A stretch of 64,000 nucleotides of DNA from positions 1,054,001-1,118,000 of the forward strand of contig NZ_JAPEPW010000002.1 of NCBI RefSeq assembly GCF_026339955.1. The letters are read 5' to 3'. The position numbers and the translations under genes are program-made. This document shows, piece by piece, positions 34,707 to 42,740 of this stretch. The DNA is from Streptomyces sp. NBC_01549 (GTDB taxonomy: Bacteria > Actinomycetota > Actinomycetes > Streptomycetales > Streptomycetaceae). The stretch's first letter is position 1, and the number at the start of each line of letters is the position of its first letter. Under the pieces are notes generated by a model. The model was not told the origin of the DNA and did not search any database. It saw only the letters and a list, made by a program, of their open reading frames with translations.

Positions 34707-35434
34707 GCCTCGGGTCCGCCTTCCGTGGGGGTGTCCGTACGCGTGGGGCGCACGATGTCGGTGAGGGTGGTCTCCACGCGGTCGAGGTGATGGGACATCG
34801 CCTCCACCGCGTCGTGTTCACTGCCGTCGACCAGCGCTTCGACGATCGCCCGGTGCTCGCGGTTGGACTGCTCACGCCGGTCGCCGAGCTCGTTGAGGAA
34901 GGCGGACTGGCGGGCCAGCGCGTCCCGGATCTCTTCGATGACCCTGCGGAAGACCGGGTTCTGCGAGGCCTCGGCGACCGCGATGTGGAAGATCGTGTCC
35001 ATCGCGACCCACGCCGTGGTGTCGGTCTCCCGCTCCATCCGGTCCAGCAGATGGGCCAGGTGGTCGAGGTTCTCCGGGGTGCGGCGCGCCGCCGCGTAAC
35101 CCGCGACCGGGATCTCGACATGACGGCGCACCTCGAGCAGGTCGCTCGCCGCGTAGTCGCCGAAGGTGGGGTCCTCGACCGTGTTGGCGACCACGAAGGT
35201 GCCCTTGCCCGTACGGGACACGGTCAGGCCCATCACCTGCAGGGCCCGTAGCGCCTCGCGGAGCACCGGCCGGCTGACCTCCAGGCGGCGGCACAGCTCT
35301 GCCTCGGAGGGAAGTTTGTCGCCGATGGCGTATTCGCCGCGCTCGATGGCGCTGCGAAGGTGGGTGAGCACCGCTTCCATGGCGCTGACGCGCCGCGGTA
35401 CCGATCCACCTGTCTGGCTGTCTGACAGGTTCAC
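34703..35434 (-). CDS. GntR-family regulator, FadR subfamily (FCD domain)
   Basis: A 243-residue regulator. The wHTH contains KLPSEAELCRRLEVSRPVLR, and the all-helical FCD effector domain with metal-ligand histidines (FHIAVAEASQN, NREHRAIVEAL, HHLDRVE) fills the rest. It heads the permease-asparaginase operon and probably responds to an amino acid or dicarboxylate. The GTG start appears leaderless (-10 CAGGAT seven bases upstream). Inverted repeats at 35408-35430 within the first codons are a likely autoregulatory operator. Confidence 0.9.
   Translation of the reverse strand: MNLSDSQTGGSVPRRVSAMEAVLTHLRSAIERGEYAIGDKLPSEAELCRRLEVSRPVLREALRALQVMGLTVSRTGKGTFVVANTVEDPTFGDYAASDLLEVRRHVEIPVAGYAAARRTPENLDHLAHLLDRMERETDTTAWVAMDTIFHIAVAEASQNPVFRRVIEEIRDALARQSAFLNELGDRREQSNREHRAIVEALVDGSEHDAVEAMSHHLDRVETTLTDIVRPTRTDTPTEGGPEA
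35408..35430. promoter_or_regulatory. Overlapping inverted repeats in the 5' codons of the FadR-type gene
   Basis: ACCTGTC (35408-35414) and GACAGGT (35424-35430) are perfect 7-bp arms. Nested within them, CTGTC-T-GACAG (35418-35428) is another perfect palindrome. They lie in codons 2-9, just downstream of the promoter, and are positioned for autorepression. Confidence 0.5.
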
Positions 35435-35441
35435 GGGAGTG

Positions 35442-35472
35442 ATCCTGCGGGTGACAAGAGGGGGCTGTCAAG
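35442..35472 (-). promoter_or_regulatory. Promoter of the FadR-type regulator operon
   Basis: On the minus strand TTGACA (35472-35467) and CAGGAT (35447-35442) are separated by 19 bp. The -10 ends seven bases before GTG 35434, implying a leaderless transcript. Confidence 0.5.
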
Positions 35473-35492
35473 GGGAGTGAAAAGAAACATTC

Positions 35493-35530
35493 AGGGGGTG
35501 CGAAGCCTGTAAACCGGCTTCGCACCCCCT
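35493..35530 (-). terminator. Terminator downstream of uppP
   Basis: A perfect 15-bp stem, AGGGGGTGCGAAGCC paired with GGCTTCGCACCCCCT, has an 8-nt loop (35508-35515). It begins about 21 bp after the uppP stop. No long T tract follows, which is common in Streptomyces. It also separates uppP from the FadR operon. Confidence 0.85.
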
Positions 35531-35550
35531 GTGAGCTGCTGTTTCCGTGA

Positions 35551-36387
35551 TCAGCTGGCGAGCGACCCGCTCGCGAGCAGCCCGAACAGCGCCAGGCCGA
35601 TCACGATCCGGTAGATCACGAAGGCGTTGAAGGAGTGCTTGGCAACGAACTTCAGCAGCCAGGCGATCGACCCGTAGGCGACGACGAAGGAGACGATCGT
35701 GCCGACGGCGAGCGGCGCGGCGCCCACCCCCGTACCCAGGGCGTCCTTCAGCTCGTACAGACCGGCGCCGGTGAGGGCGGGGATGCCGAGGAAGAAGGAG
35801 AGGCGGGTGGCCGCCACCCGGTCCAGGTCGAGGATCAGCGCGGTCGACATCGTGGCGCCGGAGCGCGAGAAGCCCGGGAAGAGCAGCGCGAGGATCTGCG
35901 AGCAGCCCACCAGCATCGCGTCCTTGAACGACGTGTCGTCCTCACCGCGCTTGTGACGTCCCATCTGGTCCGCCGCCCACATCACGCCGCTGCCGACGAT
36001 CAGCGAGCCCGCGACCACCCACAGGGAGGCGAGTGGTCCGTCGATGAGGGGCTTGGCCGCGAGGCCCACGATCACGATCGGAATGGTGGCGTAGATGACC
36101 CACCACGCGAACTTGTAGTCGTGGTGCTGCCGCTCCTCGCGGTTGCGCAACCCCCGGCCCCACGCCGAGACGATCCGCACGATGTCCTTGAAGAAGTACA
36201 CCAGTACGGCGGCGATCGCGCCGACCTGGATGACCGCCGAGAACCCGACGACGGCCTTGTCGTCGACCGGGATGTTCATCAGCCCCTCGGTGATCTTGAG
36301 GTGGCCGGTGGAGGAGACGGGGAGGAACTCGGTCACTCCCTCGACGACTCCGAGGACGACGGCCTGACCGACGTTGATGACGCTCAT
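35551..36387 (-). CDS. uppP: Undecaprenyl-diphosphatase
   Basis: A 278-residue integral membrane phosphatase (BacA type) that recycles undecaprenyl pyrophosphate for cell-wall synthesis and confers bacitracin tolerance. The two catalytic motifs are EGVTEFLPVSSTGH near the N-terminus and GFSRSGATM in the middle. About eight helices are visible. ATG 36387 has only a weak ribosome site. A strong terminator follows the gene. Confidence 0.96.
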   Translation of the reverse strand: MSVINVGQAVVLGVVEGVTEFLPVSSTGHLKITEGLMNIPVDDKAVVGFSAVIQVGAIAAVLVYFFKDIVRIVSAWGRGLRNREERQHHDYKFAWWVIYATIPIVIVGLAAKPLIDGPLASLWVVAGSLIVGSGVMWAADQMGRHKRGEDDTSFKDAMLVGCSQILALLFPGFSRSGATMSTALILDLDRVAATRLSFFLGIPALTGAGLYELKDALGTGVGAAPLAVGTIVSFVVAYGSIAWLLKFVAKHSFNAFVIYRIVIGLALFGLLASGSLAS

Positions 36388-36478
36388 GGGATCCAGTTCT
36401 AGGTCTGAGGAGTTGATTCTGACATGTTGGTCGACAGTGCTGTAGACAGTCTTACTATGCGCGAGTGACGTCCGGTGT

Positions 36479-36853
36479 CTAGGCCCATACGGCCTGGGCG
36501 AACGAAACCCCCGCGAACGCCGCGCCGAGCCCGGCCGTCACGCTCACGAGCACGTTGGCCGCAGCGTAGAACCCCGCGCCGGTCTCGGTCAGCCGTAGTG
36601 TCTCGTACGAGTACGTCGAGTACGTGGTCAGCGCCCCGCACAGGCCGGTCCCGAGGAACAGCTGGAGGTGAGAACCCGCGGCCCCCGCGGCGACCGCGCC
36701 GGTCAGCAGGCCGAGGATCAGACAGCCGACGACGTTGACCGCGAAGGTGCCCCAGGGGAAGACGGTGTCGTGCCTGGTCTGCACCGCACGGTCGGTCAGA
36801 TAGCGCAGGGGTGCGCCGACCATTCCGCCGACGATCACCAGCAGCCAGTTCAC
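36479..36853 (-). CDS. crcB: Fluoride efflux channel CrcB/Fluc (second subunit gene)
   Basis: A 124-residue four-helix protein. GGMVGAPLRYLTDR, FPWGTFAVNVVGCLILG and TTYSTYSYETL match the Fluc signature (GA-R-Y, N-x-G, and the T-x-S-T/F motif at the Na+ site). GTG 36853 lies two bases after the DUF190 stop. With the larger CrcB gene at 37227 it could form a heterodimer, as in other actinobacteria with paired crcB genes. Confidence 0.93.
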   Translation of the reverse strand: MNWLLVIVGGMVGAPLRYLTDRAVQTRHDTVFPWGTFAVNVVGCLILGLLTGAVAAGAAGSHLQLFLGTGLCGALTTYSTYSYETLRLTETGAGFYAAANVLVSVTAGLGAAFAGVSFAQAVWA

Positions 36854-36855
36854 AA

Positions 36856-37230
36856 CTACCTCTTACCTTTCTTGCCCGTATTGCCGGATCCGGGGTCGCG
36901 TCCCACATATCGGATCACCTCGCATTCGTCGAGGATCACCAGCCCCTCGCCGACGAGTTCGTCGAGCTGGGGCAGAAAGGCACGGACGCGGTCCTCGGTG
37001 TCCACGATGACGATCGCCACCGGCAGGTCCTCGCTGAGCGACAACAACCGTGAGGTGTGGATCAGCGAGGAGCCGCCGAAGCCCTCGACACCGCGGAAGA
37101 CGCTCGCGCCGGCCAGGCCCGCCGCGTGGGCGCGGTGCACGATCTCCGAGTACACCGGCTTGTGATGCCAGATGTCGTTCTCACCGATGAAGATCGTCAC
37201 CCGTAGGGCACTGCCCGTCAGCCGTGTCAT
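36856..37230 (-). CDS. DUF190 family protein
   Basis: A 124-residue cytoplasmic protein with a ferredoxin-like/PII-like fold family signature: LRVTIFIGENDIWHHKPVY and RGVEGFGGSSLIHT. DUF190 genes are commonly placed between or beside crcB genes, suggesting a regulatory or accessory role for the fluoride channel. Its ATG overlaps the upstream crcB stop by four bases and its stop is two bases before the next crcB. Confidence 0.9.
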   Translation of the reverse strand: MTRLTGSALRVTIFIGENDIWHHKPVYSEIVHRAHAAGLAGASVFRGVEGFGGSSLIHTSRLLSLSEDLPVAIVIVDTEDRVRAFLPQLDELVGEGLVILDECEVIRYVGRDPGSGNTGKKGKR

Positions 37231-37703
37231 CGCTGCCTCCGTACCAGGACACGGCGGGTCGCGGTCACCGCGAGCCATACCGCCGCGAGTGCAGCGCACA
37301 GGGTCGCGACGAGATAGGCGAGGCCGGTTCCGGGGTGACCCGAGTCGACCAGTTTCTGGATGTCGACGGCGTACGTCGAGAAGGTGGTGAACCCTCCCAG
37401 CACACCGGTGCCGAAGAAGGGCCGCACGAGGCGGTGGGCCGCCCACACGTCCGTGATGACGACCATGAAGACGCCGATCACCGCGCACCCGATGACGTTG
37501 ACCCAGAACGTGGTCCAGGGGAACCCGCCCGTCTCCACGGGCCACAGCCGCGCGGCCCCGTACCGGGCGGTGGCGCCGATCGCTCCGCCGAGCGAGACCA
37601 TCGCCACGACCGGGGCCTGGCCGTGCCAGGGGGACGTGGGGCGAGGTGTCGGCCGTGCGGCGGCATCCGGCCTGTCGACGCGCTCGGGATGCGGGACTGT
37701 CAT
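37227..37703 (-). CDS. crcB: Fluoride efflux channel CrcB/Fluc (first subunit gene)
   Basis: A 158-residue Fluc protein with a 35-residue Pro/Arg-rich N-terminal extension before the first helix. Motifs include GGAIGATARYGAARL, FPWTTFWVNVIGCAVIG and GGFTTFSTYAVDI. AGGAGAAG precedes ATG 37703. It is the first gene of a crcB-DUF190-crcB operon. I looked for a fluoride riboswitch upstream and did not find a convincing one. Confidence 0.93.
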   Translation of the reverse strand: MTVPHPERVDRPDAAARPTPRPTSPWHGQAPVVAMVSLGGAIGATARYGAARLWPVETGGFPWTTFWVNVIGCAVIGVFMVVITDVWAAHRLVRPFFGTGVLGGFTTFSTYAVDIQKLVDSGHPGTGLAYLVATLCAALAAVWLAVTATRRVLVRRQR

Positions 37704-37747
37704 GACGTACTTCTCCTACTCGCCGGGCCCGGGCCCCCGGGCACACC

Positions 37748-37963
37748 TCATCGCAAGTAGGGACCGTTGGCGGCGCCTGCGCCGCGGTTCGGGTACGGCG
37801 GGCCCCACCGCCGCGCCACGACATGATCGCGGCCGCTGAACAGGGTAACGCCGATCCCACCGCCCTCGCACACTTGACCGCGCAGCAAGGCCCCCGGCCA
37901 CGCCCACCACACGCCCGGCGGATTCACATCCACGTCCTCGCGCCACTGAGGCCCAGAGCGCAC
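37748..37963 (-). CDS. Possible small protein (71 residues), unknown
   Basis: A GTG-initiated frame encodes a Trp- and Gly-rich peptide (GVWWAWPGALLRGQ, ending GAANGPYLR) and stops 45 bp before crcB. Codon third positions are moderately GC-rich. There is no clear ribosome site, and the upstream DNA is repetitive. It may be spurious or the relic of a longer gene. Confidence 0.25.
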   Translation of the reverse strand: MRSGPQWREDVDVNPPGVWWAWPGALLRGQVCEGGGIGVTLFSGRDHVVARRWGPPYPNRGAGAANGPYLR

Positions 37964-37984
37964 CCCTAGACGAAACCCAAAGAA

Positions 37985-38245
37985 GCAAAGCCCCTGACTG
38001 GGGCCCGGGGGGCGGACCCTCACCTGGCGAGGATTCAGAGGGCGGAGCCCATGGCTGGGGCCTGGAAAGGCGGACCCCATGGCCCGGGCCCGGAGGCAAA
38101 GCCCCTTGGCGGGGGTCCAGCCGGCGGAGCCCCTGGCCGGGTCCCAACGGCAGAGCCCATGGCCGCGCCCCGGAGACAGAGCCCCTTGGCGGGGTCCAGG
38201 GGCGGAGCCCCTGGTGGGGGGCCGGGGCGGAGCCCCGGAGGGATG
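37985..38245. repeat. Degenerate GC-rich repeat array (GGCGGAGCCCC family)
   Basis: About ten imperfect units of 22-36 bp with the core GGCGGAGCCCCTGGC (variants AAAGCCCC, CAGAGCCCC, CGGACCCC) fill much of the 658-bp gap between the crcB operon and the ArsR gene. Each unit can fold as GGGGC...GCCCC. Such elements are dispersed in many Streptomyces intergenic regions. Long frames through the array on either strand are repetitive and probably not genes. Confidence 0.8.
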
Positions 38246-38361
38246 GGACGGGTAGGGGCGGCGGGGGCGAAAGAGTCGCCCCTGTGCCCTCGATCACACG
38301 CACCGTCACCCCACACCGGCTCGGGCGCACAGACCGTCGCCCGTCCCCCTTCCTCCCCGCC

Positions 38362-38649
38362 CTACCAGCCCTTCTCGAACAGGGACCGCACCTCTGCGAT
38401 GCGGTACTCGTCGCGGCTGTAGAACGTCCGCCGCCCGACCTTCCTCGCGCGCAGCAGCCCGACCCCGACGAGGACGTCGAGGTGGGTGCGGGCGACGGCG
38501 TGGCTCACACCGAGCTTGGCGGCGAGGGCGGCCACGTCGACGCCGTACTCGGCGAGAAACCCGCCGCGCTCGGTCGGAAAGTGCGCGGCGGGGTCCCGCA
38601 GCCACTCCAGGATGTCCAGGCGTCGCCCGCCGACGGGAACCCTCAGCAT
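38362..38649 (-). CDS. ArsR-family winged-helix regulator
   Basis: A 95-residue small regulator. RLDILEWLRDPAAHF starts the wHTH, LAAKLGVSHAVARTHLDVLV is the recognition region, and FYSRDEYRIAEVRSLF closes it. No metal-binding Cys pair typical of SmtB/ArsR is present, so it is one of the non-metal HTH_20 members common in Streptomyces. ATG 38649 follows GGGGGA. The target is unknown. Confidence 0.8.
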   Translation of the reverse strand: MLRVPVGGRRLDILEWLRDPAAHFPTERGGFLAEYGVDVAALAAKLGVSHAVARTHLDVLVGVGLLRARKVGRRTFYSRDEYRIAEVRSLFEKGW

Positions 38650-38764
38650 CTCGTCCCCCTGCCCTTCGTGATGGTGCCGCTCTGTGACCACTGTCCCGCG
38701 GCCCGGGGCGCCCCGCACGGAACTTCCGAGCCTTCGCGCGGCCCGAGGTCCCCGGAGCACCACA

Positions 38765-38794
38765 AGGGCCCGGCCGCCTCGCCGGCCGGGCCCT
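38765..38794 (-). terminator. Terminator downstream of the endo-galactanase gene
   Basis: AGGGCCCGGCCG (38765-38776) and CGGCCGGGCCCT (38783-38794) form a perfect 12-bp stem with a 6-nt loop, about 20 bp after the GH53 stop. Confidence 0.8.
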
Positions 38795-38815
38795 CATGCC
38801 ATCGATGCCGACTGA

Positions 38816-40378
38816 TCAGCGGTGGCTGAACTGCGACATGGCGGGCAGCGCCTTGTCGTCGAAGCCGAACAGCGCCTGGTTCTCCCAGCCGTTGCCGGAC
38901 GTGGCGTCGGTCGGGTCCCAGCCGTTGCCCGTGACGGCGGTCCAGGTGGCCTCCCAGTAGAAGACACCGAGGCCGCGGCCGTTCGGGACGGCCTCCACGA
39001 CGTTCATCACGTCCCGTAGCCACGCGGACTGTCCGGCGGTGGTGGCCGGGTAGCCGGAGACCAGCTCACCGGTCGTGTCGATCTGGTTGACGAGCGAGTC
39101 GTCGCTGTCGAGACGGAAGGGGTAGGCCGTCTCGGCCAGGAACACCGGCTTGCCGTAGCGCGCGGCCGCGTCGTCCAGGGTCGTCTGGAAGTCGGAGAGC
39201 GGGCCGTGCCAGTAGCCGTAGTAGGACAGGCCGATGGCGTCGAACTTCACGCCGCCCGAGACCGCGTTGTCGAACCACCAGCGGGTGCCGGACAGGTCGC
39301 CGCCCTTGGCGAGGTGCAGCGCGACGGTCGTCGACGAACTGACGGCCTTGACCGCGTCGTAGCCGGAGTTGAGGAGCCCGGCGAGCTGCGACCAGTTGTC
39401 GGTGGAGCCCTCGGACCACAGCATGCCGCCGTTGATCTCGTTGCCGACCTGGACCATGTCGGCGGTGGTGCCCTGCGCCTTCAGCGCGTTGCGGACGTCG
39501 TAGGTGTGGTTGTAGACGTCCGTCTTCAGCTGGCTGTAGGAGTGGCCCGCCCAGGCGGCCGGCTTGGTCTGGGCGCCGGGGTCGGCCCAGGTGTCCGAGT
39601 AGTGGAAGTCGACCAGGAGCTTCATGCCCTGCGCCTTGATGCGCTTGGCCATCGCCAGGACGCGCGTCTTGTTGTTGTAGCCGTCGGCCGGGTTCACCCA
39701 GACCTTCAGGCGCGCGTAGTTCATGCCGGAGGACTTGAGGATGGCGAGCGCGTCACCGGTGGTGCCGGTGCTGGTCCTGTACACGCCGCCGAGGGCCTCG
39801 CTCTTGGCGAGGGAGGAGATGTCGGAGCCCTTGACGGACAGCCCGGTGGCGCTGCCCGAGGTGAACGTCAGGTCGTCGACATTGATCCAGTTGCCCGCGT
39901 TGGCATCGGAGTTGACGCTGATCGTGCACTGGCTGTTGGACACCGCGACGGGGACGACGAGGTGTATCCATCCGCTGCTGGAGACCGGCAGGTCGGTGCG
40001 CTGCTCGGTGCCGCCGCAGTTCTTCAGCGCAAGGTAGGCGGAGTTCTGGCCGCCTCCCGAACGCACCCAGGCGGTGAGCCGGTAGTTGCCGTTGGTCAGC
40101 CCGGAGAGGTACTGGTACGTCTCCACCTTGTAGGCGGCGGAGGAGTACTGCGTGAGGCGGTAGCTTCCGCCGTGGCCCCCGGCCTCCACATAGGAGGCGC
40201 CGGTGTCGCCGTACTCCGACCAGCCGCTGGGCGTGGCCGTTCCGGCGCCGTCGGCCTCGAATCCGGCGTTGGTCAGGGTGCTCGCCGCCTGTGCCGTCTG
40301 CACGGGCAGGGCGGTGAGGGCGAGCCCGGCCGCAAGCGGCAGCAGCAGGGCCCTGAGTGTGCGTCTGGGATGGAACAT
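38816..40378 (-). CDS. ganB: Secreted arabinogalactan endo-beta-1,4-galactanase (GH53) with N-terminal carbohydrate-binding module
   Basis: A 520-residue extracellular enzyme. A signal peptide (residues 1-31, ending QTAQA) is followed by a beta-sandwich module (about 35-172) resembling CBM61-type galactan-binding domains, then the GH53 catalytic domain. Its acid/base Glu lies in QVGNEINGG (about 312) and the nucleophile Glu in LAETAYP (about 416). It would cut galactan outside the cell and supply oligosaccharides to the importer encoded at 42741-45882. The gene is flanked by terminators on both sides, so it has its own promoter. Confidence 0.93.
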   Translation of the reverse strand: MFHPRRTLRALLLPLAAGLALTALPVQTAQAASTLTNAGFEADGAGTATPSGWSEYGDTGASYVEAGGHGGSYRLTQYSSAAYKVETYQYLSGLTNGNYRLTAWVRSGGGQNSAYLALKNCGGTEQRTDLPVSSSGWIHLVVPVAVSNSQCTISVNSDANAGNWINVDDLTFTSGSATGLSVKGSDISSLAKSEALGGVYRTSTGTTGDALAILKSSGMNYARLKVWVNPADGYNNKTRVLAMAKRIKAQGMKLLVDFHYSDTWADPGAQTKPAAWAGHSYSQLKTDVYNHTYDVRNALKAQGTTADMVQVGNEINGGMLWSEGSTDNWSQLAGLLNSGYDAVKAVSSSTTVALHLAKGGDLSGTRWWFDNAVSGGVKFDAIGLSYYGYWHGPLSDFQTTLDDAAARYGKPVFLAETAYPFRLDSDDSLVNQIDTTGELVSGYPATTAGQSAWLRDVMNVVEAVPNGRGLGVFYWEATWTAVTGNGWDPTDATSGNGWENQALFGFDDKALPAMSQFSHR

Positions 40379-40445
40379 CTTCGTCCGTCGTCCCTTCGAC
40401 GTGATGGGGATGGGGGCGCCCCCGCAGTGGCTCTGGGGGGGGCGG

Positions 40446-40487
40446 CCCCTCCGCCCGCGGCTCTCGTGGCACTCACGGGCGGAGGGG
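40446..40487 (-). terminator. Hairpin downstream of the GH42 gene
   Basis: CCCCTCCGCCCG (40446-40457) and CGGGCGGAGGGG (40476-40487) are perfect 12-bp arms with an 18-nt loop, 46 bp beyond the GH42 stop and 68 bp before the galactanase start. Confidence 0.65.
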
Positions 40488-40532
40488 AGTTCGGCTCGGC
40501 CGCCGGATCCTGGACCCCGGACGCCCGTCGGC

Positions 40533-42554
40533 TCAGCCGTCGAGTCGTACGACCCGGACGGCTCCGGCGGGTACCGCGAGGCGGCCCGCGGCGCGTTCGC
40601 CCGTCAGCAGCTCGGTGCCGGCCGCGTCCAGCGGCACCTTGGCGTCCGACGAGGTGTGGTTGATCGCGAACAGGAAGGTGCCCGACTCACCGCTGCGGCG
40701 CACCACTTCGACATCGCGGGGCAGGTCGGCGCGCGGCGGGACCCGCGCGTCGTCGGACGCCCAGCCGATCAGGGCGTCCAGACCCTGGACGCCGAGACGG
40801 GTGGAGACGTACCAGGCGGAGCCCTCGCCGAGGCGGTGGCGGGTGACGGCCGGGTGGCCCGCGGTGAGCCCGTCGGCGTACGTCCACACGGTCTCGGCGC
40901 CGCGCGGCACCACGAACTCGGTCCACACGTCGCCGGTCAGCTCGGAGCCGTCGGGGCCAGTGATCCGGACCTGGTCGTCCTTCAGGAGCGGTGAGAACTC
41001 CTCGACGGTGAGGCCGAGCACGTCCCGCAGCGCGCCGGGGTAGGCGCCCTCGTGCACGGCGTCGTGCTCGTCGACGATGCCGGAGAAGTACGAGACGACG
41101 AGGGTGCCGCCGTGTCCGACGTACTCCCGGAGGTTGTTCCCTGCGGCCTCGGTCATCAGATAGAGCGCGGGGACGACGACAAGGGGATAGGCCGACAAGT
41201 CGGCTTCCGGGTGGGCGAAGTCGACCGTGAGGTGGCGGTCGTAGAGCGCCTCGTAGAACGCGTCGGCGCGCTCGCGCGGGTCGTGGTCCTCGCTGGGGCG
41301 CCAGTCGAGGGTCTGCGCCCACCAGGAGTGCCAGTCCCACAGCACGGCCGCGTCGGCGACGGTGCGGCTGTCCTTGACCGAGGTCAGCGAGTCGATGGAC
41401 GCGCCGAGTTCTACGACCTCGCGCCAGACCCGGGAGTCGGTGCCGGCGTGCGGCAGCATCGCCGAGTGGAACTTCTCGGCGCCGCGCCGGGACTGCCGCC
41501 ACTGGAAGAACATGGCGCCCTCGGAGCCGCGCGCCACGTGCGCCAGGGAGTTGCGGGCCATCTGACCCGGGGCCTTCGCGGGGTTGCGGGGCTGCCAGTT
41601 GACGCCCGAGGTGGAGTGTTCGAGCAGCAGCCAGGGGGCGCCGCCCGAGACGGAGCGGGTGAGGTCGGCGGCCATCGCGAGGTTGACGTGGGTGCGGCGG
41701 CCGTCGGTGATCAGGTAGTGGTCGTTGGTCACGAGGTCGACCTCGCGGCCCCAGGCCCAGTAGTCGACGGAGTCGCACTGGCTGAGGGCGGTCATGAAGT
41801 TCGTGGTGACCGGGACGCCGGGGGCGAGGCGGTGCAGGATGTCCCGCTCGGCGACGAAGTTCTCGCGCATGGTCTCGTCGGCGAAGCGCTTGTAGTCGAG
41901 GGCCTGGGCCGGGTTGCCGACTGTGGGGGTGACGCGCGGCGGGTTGATCTGCTCGAAGTCCGCGTAGTGCTGGCCCCAGAAGGCGGTGCCCCATGCCTCG
42001 TTGACCGCGTCGACGGTCCCGTACGCGCGGGCCAGCCAGCGGCGGAAGTGGGCGGCGCAGGACGCGCAGTAGCAGGCCGAGACGGGGACGCCGTACTCGT
42101 TGTGGACGTGCCACAGTGCGAGCGCGGGGTGGTCGGCGTACCGGGTGGCGAGGGCGGTGGTGACGCTCGCCGCGGCGGCGCGGTAGTCACTGTTGCTGTG
42201 GCAGATGGCGCCGCGCGAGCCGAACTCGTAGCGGGTGCCGTCGGCGGCCACGGGCAGCGCCTCGGGATGCTCGCGGTAGAACCAGGCGGGGGGCGCGACG
42301 GTCGGGGTGCCGAGGTCGACGCGGATGCCGTTCTCGTGCAGCAGGTCCAGCAGTCGGTCCAGCCAGCCGAAGTCGTGAGTCCCCCGGGCGGGTTCGAGCA
42401 GCGCCCAGGAGAAGATCCCGACGCTCACCATCGTGACCCCCGCCTCGCGCATCAGCCGGACGTCCTCGTGCCAGACGCTTTCCGGCCACTGCTCGGGGTT
42501 GTAGTCCCCACCGAAGGCGAGCCCGGTGAGGCCCTTGGGTGTGGTCTCCGGCAT
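40533..42554 (-). CDS. ganA: Beta-galactosidase (GH42)
   Basis: A 673-residue cytoplasmic GH42 enzyme. The acid/base Glu153 lies in WHVHNEYGVP and the nucleophile Glu in LLEHSTSGVNW. The zinc-site cysteines are Cys118 plus CYCASC (161-166). It hydrolyses imported galacto-oligosaccharides to galactose. ATG 42554 has GGGAG upstream. Its promoter is back-to-back with that of the solute-binding protein gene; the -10 TATGTT (42624-42619) lies behind a shared -35 region. Confidence 0.95.
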   Translation of the reverse strand: MPETTPKGLTGLAFGGDYNPEQWPESVWHEDVRLMREAGVTMVSVGIFSWALLEPARGTHDFGWLDRLLDLLHENGIRVDLGTPTVAPPAWFYREHPEALPVAADGTRYEFGSRGAICHSNSDYRAAAASVTTALATRYADHPALALWHVHNEYGVPVSACYCASCAAHFRRWLARAYGTVDAVNEAWGTAFWGQHYADFEQINPPRVTPTVGNPAQALDYKRFADETMRENFVAERDILHRLAPGVPVTTNFMTALSQCDSVDYWAWGREVDLVTNDHYLITDGRRTHVNLAMAADLTRSVSGGAPWLLLEHSTSGVNWQPRNPAKAPGQMARNSLAHVARGSEGAMFFQWRQSRRGAEKFHSAMLPHAGTDSRVWREVVELGASIDSLTSVKDSRTVADAAVLWDWHSWWAQTLDWRPSEDHDPRERADAFYEALYDRHLTVDFAHPEADLSAYPLVVVPALYLMTEAAGNNLREYVGHGGTLVVSYFSGIVDEHDAVHEGAYPGALRDVLGLTVEEFSPLLKDDQVRITGPDGSELTGDVWTEFVVPRGAETVWTYADGLTAGHPAVTRHRLGEGSAWYVSTRLGVQGLDALIGWASDDARVPPRADLPRDVEVVRRSGESGTFLFAINHTSSDAKVPLDAAGTELLTGERAAGRLAVPAGAVRVVRLDG

Positions 42555-42581
42555 GGATCTTCTCCCGTTTAATCGATCATT

Positions 42582-42595
42582 TGGGAACGTGCACA
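42582..42595. promoter_or_regulatory. Secondary LacI-type operator candidate in the GH42 leader
   Basis: TGGGAACGTGCACA matches the main operator TGTGAACGCTCACA at 11 of 14 positions. It lies between the predicted GH42 start of transcription and its ATG, so binding would repress GH42. Confidence 0.4.
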
Positions 42596-42642
42596 CACTC
42601 GATCAGCGGCGCGAGCCCAACATAACCGCACAGCAACAACCA

Positions 42643-42684
42643 TTGACAAGTGTCCAGGATGTTTCTCTACTGTGAACGCTCACA
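42643..42684 (+). promoter_or_regulatory. Promoter and LacI-type operator of the galactan ABC operon
   Basis: TTGACA (42643-42648) and TCTACT (42666-42671) are 17 bp apart. The operator TGTGAACGCTCACA (42671-42684), a near-perfect palindrome with a central CG as expected for LacI-family sites, overlaps the predicted transcription start. On the minus strand the reverse -35 (TTGTCA) overlaps this one, giving divergent promoters that one bound regulator could control. Confidence 0.75.
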
Positions 42685-42740
42685 GAAGCATGGCACGGTC
42701 GCCGCAGCAGGCGGGGGCCCAGGTCAGGGGAGAAAGATCC

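Noticed and set aside
37704..37800. Possible fluoride riboswitch upstream of the crcB operon
   Set aside because: The minus strand has GCGATGAGG, reminiscent of the crcB motif, but the pairing segments and the conserved 3' GATG/CCTAC part are absent.
37985..38245. CRISPR-like array
   Set aside because: Units are degenerate, variable in length, without unique spacers, and no cas gene is nearby.
37716..38330. Long Pro/Gly-rich frame on the minus strand through the repeat array
   Set aside because: Its translation is a string of repeat-derived PGP/GLRP units without ribosome site or family resemblance; it reflects the GC-rich repeats.
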